Shown here: one piece after another, positions 12,969 through 25,000 of the stretch | How positions within the stretch are numbered: the first letter of the stretch is position 1 | How the letters are laid out: every line of letters starts with the position of its first letter | Source: Diphasiastrum complanatum | Taxonomy: Eukaryota > Streptophyta > Lycopodiopsida > Lycopodiales > Lycopodiaceae | Direction of reading: 5' to 3' | DNA length: 64,000 nt | Assembly: GCA_029204225.1 (NCBI GenBank) | Contig: CM055114.1 | Coordinates: forward strand, 14,126,684 to 14,190,683 | Made by a program: the position numbers and the translations under genes | Notes under the pieces: generated by a model | What the model was told of the DNA's origin: nothing | The model's database searches: none | What the model saw: only the letters and a program-made list of their open reading frames with translations

Positions 12969-13460
12969 TCATACAAGGCGCCTTTTTCTAGGTGCACTTG
13001 AACGAGTTGGCGCACGTAGCATGTCTGCAGCTAAATCATCAAGAACTTCAGTTTTAACTTTTACCCCACTTGTTGCTGTGTCATCATTTGGCCTCTCAGT
13101 GCTAGCCAGATCTTCCAAAGGCTGAGTAGCATCCGAATCCACATCATGTTTGTCATGAACACCGTCCTTGCTCAAATGGTGATCGTGCTTCTTTTCAGTA
13201 GCTTTGACATGGCCACATTTCTCAGGTGAATCCTTTCCTCTGACAACTGCATTGTTCCTATCAAAATCACCTAAAGGCTTGTCACTTTCTCTCAGGGAAT
13301 CTTTTTCTTCACCTGTCTCCACCATATTATCCTCATCATCAGTGTCATCACCTAAATCATCTTCATCTTCTGGCTCCTTTTTAACCACTGGAGCACTCCG
13401 TGCAAGTGCATCCCGCAGTTCACGAATCTTGGCCTTCTTTGAGTTAAGCACAGCAACAAA
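12969..13460 (-). CDS. XRCC4: XRCC4 exon 5 with stop codon
   Basis: Begins FVAVLNSKKAKIRELRDALA after TCAATGCAG and ends RKRRLV plus TGA (12971-12969). It holds the end of the coiled coil and a 140-residue acidic, phosphorylation-prone tail. The frame is also open for 26 codons into intron 4, which is not coding. Confidence 0.92.
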   Translation of the reverse strand, partial: FVAVLNSKKAKIRELRDALARSAPVVKKEPEDEDDLGDDTDDEDNMVETGEEKDSLRESDKPLGDFDRNNAVVRGKDSPEKCGHVKATEKKHDHHLSKDGVHDKHDVDSDATQPLEDLASTERPNDDTATSGVKVKTEVLDDLAADMLRAPTRSSAPRKRRLV

Positions 13461-15884
13461 CTGCATTGACAAAATATACTTCTCAGAAAATAAGGTGCAA
13501 GGGCACAGGCACTGTACTGGAAACAGCAGTATGAACAAAATGATATTTGATAATATTTGTGAAAAAAGTCAAATAATCACGACCCTCCAACTGATTCTAG
13601 ATCTACGAATTGGACAAGCTTAAACACCACACTTAAAGCCTGATGGTGGATCGCTTCTAAAACTTTACACACTGCAACGTCCATAATAAAATTTTAAGCT
13701 TGTGAGGCTTCTGGGAAAATTTGAATTCACATTAGAAGTATCAAGTCGCATTTTCTGACAGAATCAACTTTGTGTCTTAACATCACAACGAACAAATTGA
13801 CATACTAAATGATGATGAATGAAAGGATCCTGTAGTTCTCAAGCTGTTTTGATATCACAGTGCTTAAAGAATTATAGCAATCTACGTGAGAAAAACTCAT
13901 CCATGAACTTTCACGAGAAATTAGTTCATCTGTGAATTTTTGAAAGCCCAAAAGGCCAAGCTTGTGAGGCTAATTCTGGGAAATTTGAATCCACATTGGA
14001 AGTATGAAGTGCCAGAACCTATCCAGGATTGCATTTTCTGAGAGAATCAACTTTGTGCTTAACATCACATTAAAGTATGTAAGCATAAAATGTTCTCAGA
14101 TTATTTAACTTATATGTCAACAATTAGCTGTGATTGTACATCACCATACTCTAAGAATTAGAGTGGACTTCCAATCTGTTGTCAAACTCGGTGTTCACTA
14201 TATATCATTGCAACATAAATGAGAGATTAGCCAAGAAATTCAACAAGTCACAGAGCTGAAGAGCAAAAGTCAAAGAGACCAAGTGAACTTCGGAACCTTA
14301 CTTTTCGATAAACATCCTCTTCAAAACGAGTCTTTTCATCCACAAATCTTTGACTCTGTTCCAGACAATTTTTTGCTTCTGATGTCATTTTGTCAAACGC
14401 ATAACACTTTTGTACAACTTCTTCCTGCAATGAAGACTCGTTAGGTTTAAAAAATGGGAAGAATGGAAACAAACCAGTCATATCACTTTCCACATGCTAC
14501 ACTCCAAATTGTGACAATGCTTCAAATAGTGTTCCTATTGACATGAAATGTCTAGAATTAATTTAGAGTTTTTCTGTATTTGAGACAAGTAAGACATTTT
14601 AGACTTTATAGATTGTAAAATATGCATTCACAATAAAATCTATAATAGCAACATTGACAGTAAATCCTATAGAGCTTTAAAAATAATGGTCTATACATGA
14701 TACTTAAGCCTAAAATCATAAACCTTGTAGTGGTAGATTCTTTGAATGTTAACACAAGTTTTTGAAGCCTAAAGCGATGAATTGTTAGAAGCACACACAT
14801 ATACATAAAGACATTACCAAACCCTAAGCCCTAGGCACCTGTGTCAATATAGCATAAGTTCAAAATGCTAAGCCCTAGGCACCTGTGTCAATATAGTGTA
14901 AGTTCAAAACGCGCCTACAGATTCAGCATGAAAAATGGTGAGCAGTATTCATAAAAGCAGCAAAATAATCATTCAAAAGCATTCTAACCAAGAAGATTAA
15001 TGAAATCAATGGCTGCCGATAGCTCAAGCATATCTCCAATACAAAGATGGAAGCCTCCAAACTCATGACTACAAATGAATAGCCTTAGTGGTTATTTATA
15101 ATAAGCAAAAGCCACCTCCCTTCAATTGACATGAACGAAGATACGAAAATTCAAATATTAGGGCCATGTAAAATAGTGATTTGGGCCTGCCAAATGTAAT
15201 AAAAAGTGTGGCAAGAGATAGAGAAGTATGGACTATGTGTGTCCATAACACTCCCCAGCTTTTTAAAAGAATGCCGTCAATATTGGGCTGTGGTAATAGG
15301 CAAATATAAACAAATGTGAAAATAGAACTATCACAAGATGTATCGAACAGTGGACATATTGAAGGAGAGGACATAAGTCATCACTAATGTAATGATCATC
15401 ATGATACTATTGTAGAAGACTCAATAATAAAATAATAAGTCGATGTAGAGACATAAAGGATCATAACAATGTTGTTAGTCGCTCAAGACACTCTAATGGA
15501 CCAAGAATGCGATAAGTGTTGTCATGCAAGATCCCAACATGTGAGATATCCGTAGCCAGAGGCCCAGGAATACCACAAAAAAATGCAAACACAGCAACTC
15601 GGCAACATCATCGGAGACCAAGCAATGGGTAGCAATTAGGAATGCCAAGGAACCTGAAGTATAAATAGGTCATCCTAACAAACATAAATGAGCACTTGTG
15701 CAACAACCCCAGGTATCTATAATGCCCAAGAATGTATAGTGGTATCCATAAAAATAAGATAAACATTCCAAGGAATCCACAAAACCCAACAGTGTATAAC
15801 ATCAGCATCGACTGGAGCAAATCCATTCATGAAAAGACAAAGATATAGCATTGCATCCAAATAAGCAACACAAGCACGCAAATC

Positions 15885-15934
<50 letters not shown>

Positions 15935-16061
15935 CTAAACCCCCAACCCAAGCATGCAGACCCTAAACCCTAAACTCACACACACACCATGTCTCGTACA
16001 CACACACACACACACACAAATCACCACACACACACATACAGATGCATACAAAAATCAACTA

Positions 16062-16096
<35 letters not shown>

Positions 16097-19000
16097 ATAA
16101 CCCACCCAAATGCACACACTCTCTCTCTCTCTCACTCACTCACCATAGCTCTCTCTCCCGCCCTCTTTCTCTCCTCTCTCATTGTCTCTCGGGCTTCTGC
16201 AGACTGTTCTGCTGCCCACGTGCGCCCTTCTGGTCTTTTTTTTTTTTTTAATTAAATAACGCGTCCGGGGCCCTGATGCGTTTTGGGCCCCGGACGCGTC
16301 CGCGTCCGGGACGCTGGACGCGTCCTTTGGACGGGTCCAGAAATTTTTTTTGAAAAAACAAATAGGACGCGTCCGGGGGTCGGATGCATCCGGGTCCGGG
16401 CGTCGGACGCGGACGCCAAAAGGCTGCGTCCGCCCTGAACCCTCATGTCTGGTCCCAATATATCAACGACGACAACAAATGTCTAGCCCAAGCTATAACC
16501 ATGTGGTGGTGATCAACAATTCAAGAAACAGATAAAAAGTGGTAAGCAGAAACAGCAACATCGATATATTCACACCATAGATCCAGCAGTACCAGGATCC
16601 GCGGATCCCGGTACCGCGGATCCAGTGTGGTACCGCGGATCCATACTGATCCGCGGTACCACAATATATATTATTTTTTAGTATATAATATTTTTTAATA
16701 TTTAATATATTACTGTATTTTTTTTTAACCTAATCCCCCCCCCCGCTTCATCTCTCTCCCTGCCCGTCGCCCTACTGTCCGCGCCCTCCCTGCTGTCCAT
16801 CGCCCTACTGTCTGCGCCCTCCCGGCTGTCTTCGCATTGCACTGATCGCGTCCTCCTCTGCTATTGCTATTTCGGCCTTTATTGTGGTTTTTTCAAGCCT
16901 TCCGACTCCTATCGCACCCATAGAGATCTCTGCCTTCTTTCCCCAGTCCTTTCTACAGAGATGGTGCATTCCAACCTTGCCGATCTGTGGGACGAGGTGG
17001 ACATTGTCAGGCGGGTTCCCGACAAGTCTAACAAGTCCGGTGCAAGGATAGTGCGCTGTCGATATTGCCTGACAGAGTTCGTTGCCACCCTCACTCGCCT
17101 TAAAGGTCACCTACTCGGCGCACGCGCGAGAGATGGTGGCACACTGAATGCTGCCCCCTGTGCCAGCATGTCCGTTCCCGTCAGGCAGCGACTTTTGGAT
17201 ACCTACGGGCCACGTCTTGTGGCGGGGGAGAACACCATTTCGGAGGGTGTTCTTCGGTTTTGCACCGCTCCTTACGTGGTTGACCCCGAGTTGCTGCCTG
17301 CTTGGCTGGCACGCACGAGGAGAGGGAGTGCATCCTCGTCCAGTCCCTTTGCCCCTCGTCCCTCTCAGACAGTTCCGCCTCACGCACCCCCATCTGCACC
17401 CATTCCGGTGGATCCTGTCCCACTGCGTCCGGCAGTTGCCACTGTGGTTCCACCACCACCTACTGTTGCTCGCACTCCCCCAGTTTACGACTTTCTCATG
17501 GACTCTCCGCCTCCCGAGCAGGAGCAAGCCCAGGATGCCAGTGACGAGGCCTTCCAGGATGTTGAGGAGATCCCTTCCTCCCTCCCTTCACATCCGGATG
17601 ACCACCCTACCCAACAGTTTTCGTATCCCATGCCAGATGTCCACCCTCCACCAATGTACCCCACTTACGCTGCTGCACCCATCTCGGCCAGTGCATCCCA
17701 CTCTCCCCATTCCACGTCTACAGCTGAAGCATCCACTATTGCCCAGGCTGTCGCGTCATCATCCATTCCCGTCATGTTTGGTGCACCGTGCTGGAGGTCC
17801 GCTACCCGTCGCCCAGCTGGGAGAGTTCTTAGGCAGCAGAGCATTCGCGGCGCGCATCAGCCGCACATGGATAGAGAGGCCACACAGGCCGTGGCCAGCC
17901 TGATTTATGAGTTGAACCTTCCATTTGCCATCACCGACTCCGAGCCCTTCAGAAGGGCCTTCCGCCTTGCACAGTCTGTCAGCCCTAGCTGGAGAGTCCC
18001 TAGTTCAGAGGTTGTCCGCACACACATGCTGAGGGATAGGGTTGAGTCCTTGTCTAGAGAGATGGAGCCTCTGCGTCGGCACTGGGCCACTTACGGTTGC
18101 AGCATCATGTCCGATGGCTGGACTGATGTCAGGAGGAGGCCGATCCTCAACATACTGGTCTCCAGCTGCATGGGCACACAGTTTTTGAGGGCACTGGATT
18201 GCAGCAGGGGGGGGAGAGTCATATCTGCAGAGTTCATGTTTGATGTCATCAGGTCTTCCATCCTAGCCATAGGCCCACAACATGTCGTCACGGTGGTGAC
18301 GGACAATGCCACGAACTGCATTCAGATGGGTGTACTGCTAGAGGCCGAGTTCCCTCATACTGTTCATACCCCCTGTGCAGCCCACGGCATAGACCTTCTG
18401 ATGGGGGACATTGGAGCACTTCCCTGGGTTACAGCCATCGTCCGGGAGGCCCTCTTCCTGGTGACTTTTGTCACCAGAAAGAGGCGTGTTCTTGCCATGT
18501 TTCGGGTGTTCAGCCATCTAGACCTCCGTAAGCCAGCCCCCACACGCTTTGCATTCGACTTGGTGGTCATCGACCGTCTGATCAGGTGCAGGGCGCAGCT
18601 TCTACAAATGGTTGCCAGTGATCTTTGGTGTGCCAGTACATTTCCGCGCACTGAGGATGGGGAGCACTTTTCTTCCACGGTGAGGGGAGACCAGTTTTGG
18701 AGGGATGCACAGACATTGTCAGGACTGCTTCGACCACTCTACATTGTGCTCCGCATGGCTGACAGCAAGGGGTCGACACTTGGACTGGTGTATGAGCTTA
18801 TGGACCGGATTGGACAGTTCCTGCAGCTGCCCATCTTGCAGCCAAAGAGGTAAGCGGTACAGTGTTGTAATTGTTCTTTATCTTTTCAATGGTTGCTAGT
18901 TTGTTTTTCTGTCAGTGTTACGTTTTTTCGTAATGCCCTAAACCACATGCCTCTCACCTGCAGGATGACAGAGCTGAAGTTCATCTGGGAGACGCGGTGG

Positions 19001-22000
19001 AACTACTTCCACAGGAGTATCCACAGTGTTGCACACATGCTGCATCCCCTCTTCCTCTCTCCGACACAAATCGCAGACAGGGAGCTCGAGGCCGATTGGC
19101 TTCAGTACATTCACAGGGTGGGTCCACACATAGGTTTGGATCCTATCAGGCTCATGGAGGAGCTCGCTGCATTTCGTTTTGGCATGGGCACATTCGGCCA
19201 CCCGGCTGCTCAGGATCCAGAGAGGAGGCAGCTACCCATTACTTGGTGGACCATGTTCGGTAGCACATACCCATCTATACAGCGTCTTGCACTGCGTGTC
19301 CTTTCTCAGGTATGCATCTCATTTTATCCTCCATTGTTGTGTTTCGTTGAAGACAATGTGCTGAAGTAGTTCAATGCACGCACCACAGGATTGTGCTGCC
19401 TCCGTGTGTGAGCGTAATTGGAGCACATGGGCACTCATTCACACGAGGAGAAGAAACCGGTTGTCAGTGAGTCAGTTGGAGCGGTTGGTGTTCTATAGCA
19501 CCAACGCACGTCGACCATTACGAGCGCATTGCAGGTGATAAGCTATTCTCCCATAGCATGTTGGTTGACTCTTGGTACGTTGGTTTCATTTCTTGATAAA
19601 GTTGTCTCTTTGACATGCAAATTTTAAACCTTGCAGACGAAGATATCTGATTTGGAGCGCCAGGTTGACTTGCCTACGGACAGCACCCATCCCATGCCTG
19701 CAGATGACCTGGGCACACAGTTGATGGCAGAGAGAGAGAGGGAGCTTGCCGAGATGAGAGAGAGAGAGCTTGGGCTTGAGCACAGAGAGCCCCATTGTAC
19801 GAGGCAGATGAGCCAGTGTCAGAGGATGGTCAGGATGAGGATGAGCCTATTCGGGTTGTGTTCGCCAGATCAGAGCGGGATGAGGCATATGATACAGGTG
19901 TTGGGCACACGCCTAGAGCAGGGGTCATAGGTGCATCACGTGGTAGAGGTGGGACACATGCCACAAATTATACCGGGAGACGGGCAGGGCACACAGGGGG
20001 GGGCAGTGGCATACCTTCTTATGTTGATATGATGGAGGAGGCTCTTGATAGGGGGCAGACTGATTTGGGTTTACCTTCCGCAGCTGCTTGGATGCGTGCA
20101 TCACAGAGCCATAGGCATTTCTATGACAGCACACCAGAGGAGTCACCAGATGACTTTGATTGTACCGGTTGGGAGGCCATGCCGGGTCCGCATGGTGCAC
20201 AGGATAAGGCACATGATGTTCCCGAGGATGGTGCTCATGATGAGTCCCAGAGCCCAGACCATTTGTATTCGGATGCCCAGCTGGACGACTTGATTGCAGA
20301 CTTGGATTCAGAGGCCCAGCAGATGCCGAGCGTCAGGGCACCCCCATCCTCTCTAGCCAGCATGCCCTACACAGAGTCTCAGCCAGAGCAGCTACACGAG
20401 GTGCCTGCAGTTCCTCCAGTTCCTCAGAGGCTGTATGTGCGCCGCACAGCACCTCCAGTGCCACCGATACCGTTGAGGCCTGCAGCCCCTTCATCGCCAT
20501 CCACTTTTGCAGCAGCAGGTCTCCATGGCAGGTCACCATCTGTGCCTAGATCTTCTCTTGCAGCACCCACATCTACAGACGCTCCTCCAATGGCAGCACC
20601 CACGACACATCCTCCTCCATTGGCAGCACCCACGACACCGACTCCTCCTTTGGCAGCACCCACAGCACATCCTCCTCCTTTGGCAGCACCCAGGATGTAC
20701 CAGTACCGTCCACCACAGCGCCCCTTTTAGTACTTATCGCCGCTGTACTTGCCTCCTACAAGGACGGCCCCTCCACATCTAGTTCCTCCACCAGCAGCAG
20801 GCCCACGGGCACACACTCCCCGGACCTATCCTCCACTATCCGCTGCACAGGGACACCCATCTTTGGCTACTCTATCCTAGCCGGCTGCAGCTTGGGCTCA
20901 GCCTAGTCAGCCAGGTGATCTGCATGGGGGTGATGAGGCATTGACGGCTCCCCTCGTCCGCAAGAGGCCAGGAAGGCCCAAGGGTGCACCGAACAAAAAA
21001 GGCAGGGCACAGAAACTGCCAGGGAAGAGAGGACGACCTCGTAGGGCTCCAGTTGCTAGTAGAGGTGCTGTATTACAGCCAGTTGCAGCAGGTGTTGTTG
21101 GTTTAGCCTGCTTGGGGGCTGATGCGGAGGCAGATTGGGAGGATGAGGATGACGACTCTTCTCCCTCAGACACACAGCCCATGCCAGTACCAGACAGACA
21201 TAGATATCAGTTGCGAGAGTCAGCTCGGGGCCCTGAGTTATCTCCGGAGCATTCATCTGAGTTTGAGACAGAGCATTGATTGTAGCTCCGTCATTTTATT
21301 TTTAGCAGTTTGATATCATGTTCCATGTTTGGCGACCAGATGGTCAAACACTGTATTCAGACCATTTTTCATATTATATTTAGTGTTGGACGTATTCTAT
21401 TCACTACACAATGTGTATTTGTCAATTTGTAATTGTGATGTTCTACTTGTAGTTTTACTTCAAATGGTGTGTGCGTGTTTTCAATTAGTTTTCAGTACAG
21501 AGTTTGAGAGCATATGCAGAACACAGAAATACAACCCCCCTGATAGCATTTCATAATCACATACATCAGATTGCAATACACAAGCCACGCATTGCACAAA
21601 AAACACACCGTACATTAATTCAACAGATGTATCAAAACTACAATACGTATTCCCGCCGCATACGGCTGGGGCTGTTCTTTACACCATGCCAAACACTAAA
21701 TACTGCCTCATCTACTGATGAACATTAAATAACAACAGTCAGCCACATACGGCTAGACCCCATCTATGCTAAACATTTCTACGGATCCTCCACAAACTCC
21801 TCGCCCTCATCAGGTGCATTGTTCTGTCGCTCTCGCTCTGCCTCCCGGTTAGCCCGAGCTGCCTCCTAGTCAGCCCGACGGCGGGCAGCCCTTTCCCTGA
21901 CCATGATGAGCTGCCGTCGTGTGAAGTTCATTCCGATCTGCTCATCCAAATCCAGCTCGACAGCGGGGGCGGGGATTTGCAGCTATGGGTGTCTCTGCCG

Positions 22001-25000
22001 AGTCTCTTGCAGCATCTCTGCAATGTTTGCTTCTTGCTTCCGATGCCTTTCGTTGTGCCTTCGGACATCTTCCTCGAGCTTCCTCCTGACTTCGCCCTCC
22101 GCCATCTCACGACACCCTGTTGCTTGAAATGACCCTCACAGCCTCTCAATGGCTCTCACTAGCTCTCTCACAGCCCCCCTCTCACAGCCTCTCACTCGGT
22201 CTGTCACACAGCCTCTCACAATGCCTCTCTCTCACAGCCTCCCACTGGCTCTCCCTCACAGCTTCTCACAATGCCTCTCAACCCCTCTCACTGGCTCTCT
22301 CACTGTCTCGTGAGTGCCTATTTAACCCCACAGCCTGTTTCCCAATTTGCTTTTGTTGATGATCCCATGTGCTACTGTACCTGCCCCATGTGCTGATCCC
22401 CCACATGCTGCACTACGATTGGGTCCATGGTCTGCTCCTCCACAGTGCCCATGTGACGGTGTACCTGTCCGGATGTATTGCTCCCCCACATGCTGCACTC
22501 CGATTGGGTCCATGGTCTGCTCCTCCACAGTGCCCATGTGCTACTGTACCTGCCCCATGTATTGCTCCCCGACATGCCGCACTCCGATTGGGTCCGCTCT
22601 CCCACAGTGCCCCCAGTACAGTCCCCCTGTACAGTAACATCTTAGTTTTTACCTAGTTTTAGCCTGTTAAAAGGGTTTTTTTTTTAAAAAAAAATTAATA
22701 AAAAATATTATTTTTGTGGTGCCACCCTGGTACCGCTGGTCTGAGGGCGGCACCATAACCGCGGTACCACCATTATGGTACCCGCGGTATCACGTGCCAC
22801 TATGATTCACACCAAGGAAAGATAGTGTTACGTACCCATAAGGGAACGTAACAGCTACCTAAGGTGACAGTCTCGTTATATGGGACAGGACACTAGTCTG
22901 GAGCTATAGATCGTTTGGGTGCCACATGTGAAAATTCTATTGGCATAGGATATAGTTGCACTGCGTTTCTAGAAACCCATCCAAAAACGCGTTCCAGAAC
23001 GAGTGTCTGAAATGCGTTTCTGGTTTGGGACAGCGTTTCTCAGAAACGTTTTTTTTTTTTTTTTTTTAATTTATTTTTGTGGACAATATGGGTATCAAAT
23101 TAAAGCATTAATTAAGGGTAGTACATTTATGTAGGTTGTTGAATGTTTTGAGTACAATGTGGTCCAGTTTAGATGCATAAAGTCTACTGGATTCTGTCAA
23201 ACCGATGGAAGATTCGAAATCACTGATTTGAGCCCAGTACACTACCTACACGGCATGGAGATCATGAGAGAAAAAACAAGCAGAAGTAACCCATTTAAAT
23301 TATCTGCTAATGCAATCCCATAAGAAGCATCATGAATATCTGCAAGAACTGAAGCATCAGGAAAAGTGGAAGCCCATACCAATCTCAAAGATACCTCAAC
23401 GACCATGGAACCAATATCGAGAATAATAGCATTAATTATCACTTAAATAAGCAAAGTAATCAAAGCCCTGAAAGCAAGAATAGTATATGAACAATGCTCA
23501 AGATATGCAGATGTAGTACGACGGGAATGAAAAAAGTCCTCAAAATCAATGACAAGGTGCTTAGAAGCAACACCAAGGCACTGCACATTAATGTCAAAGC
23601 ATTCAAGATCATCCATCATCAAGTGTCATATCAACATCGACCTGTATTTCCTGATCAACTACTAGATTTGGAACATCTTGAGAATCATCCATCTATTAAA
23701 AAAGATCTTGCTGACTGGTACACCAATAGGATCCATCATTGCTTAATAAGGAGCAACGGTAAAGGTATTTCAAGTAACATCAGTGGACAGGTTAAAATTC
23801 TGCGTTCGCAAAGGATGTAAGGCTGCAAGTTGATGTTGCTAAGCATAAATGTGCGGTGTCAAAATTCCCAAATCCTATACCCAGAAAAAACTATGCAAAA
23901 GAGCCTCATGAACATCAACCACATGAATGCTCAGTCTAACCACCTATGCCAAAAAAATGTCTCTTCCTAGCAACCCTACAGCCAAAATCCTAGCAATAAG
24001 ATTCACTCAAAATGATGTATTGTAGCCTCTAAAGAAAGCAAAGAAAAAAAAATGAAAAAAAATCTCATAAAGGTCTTTTGCTTATCTTGATTTCATGTCC
24101 TTTGGGAACTATAGTTCTCAAGGTGTGGATACTTCCCAAGCTAGTGATGTTGAAGAGTTCATTTATGAGCATATACATGCAATAGTCATCAAGGTGGGGG
24201 TGCAACATGTACTACAGGTGGTACAATGCCAACAAGTGTGTGGCCATGGGTGAGCTTTTGAAGAGAGACTACCCTACCATTGTGTGGACCCTGTGTGAAA
24301 CACGTTGCAATCATCTTTTAACGCCTACCGTAGGAGGCCTCCACTGGCTCTCTACCATCACATCTAGTGATATCTTCTAGGTCACATTTGTGACCAAGAA
24401 GAAGAGGGCCTTTGCCATGTTCAAAACATACAGATCACTAGATTTGAAAAAGCCAACACCCACACACTTTGCCAACCACTTTGTCATGTTGGAGCAGTTG
24501 CTTTGGATTTGACCCTCATTGCACCAACGGCAGCCAGCCCAAAGTTCACACACTGCCATCATAGCAACGAGCCAATTGGACTTGGGCTCCAGAGGATTAT
24601 ATTTGGAGATGAGCCCATTGAGAAAGGCACCCTTGACATCCCTTTGATGGACATCCCAATCAAATATGAGGCTACGGCCCATATGCCCCTAATAGATGTC
24701 ATCTTAGCGACAAGTGCCAAGGTTCTCTCATAGTCTAGCCCCTCTTGTTGGGCATAGCCTTTTGCCACCAACCTTGTCTTGCATTTGTCCATAGTTCCAT
24801 AAGCAAGGAATTTGGTCTAATAGACCCATTCCCATTAGCAATTGATTGGCTGCTTTTTTTTGGTATGCAACAAGCTCCCATATATCATAATTTTCCATGG
24901 CTTTCTGCCATAACTTTTTTTTCACGACATCGTGAAAGAACTGTGGCTCATCTAATTCTAGAATTGTGGACATAAGGGCAAGTTAGTCTCTTGTCTCTCA

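Larger units (their letters stand above)
16576..22804 (+). mobile_element. Full-length hAT transposon in XRCC4 intron 3
   Basis: The 6229-bp element is bounded by identical 8-bp duplications, ATTCACAC, at 16568-16575 and 22805-22812, the size made by hAT transposases. Both ends begin CATAG (left CATAGATCC, right end inverted CATAGTGGC). Short GGTACCGCGG/GGATCCGCGG palindromes follow just inside each end, as is usual for the transposase-binding subterminal repeats of hAT elements. Inside are a BED/DUF659/dimerisation-domain transposase on the plus strand and a second small gene on the minus strand, placed tail to tail. GC content is clearly higher than in the surrounding intron. Its transposase is antisense to XRCC4. 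It seems fairly young (perfect target duplication) but carries at least four internal TAG stops and one frameshift. Confidence 0.9.

Noticed and set aside
17148-17903. 251-codon frame overlapping the hAT transposase
   Set aside because: GC-rich shadow of the transposase first exon, rich in Pro, Leu and His, without domain; the BED/DUF659 frame explains the region.
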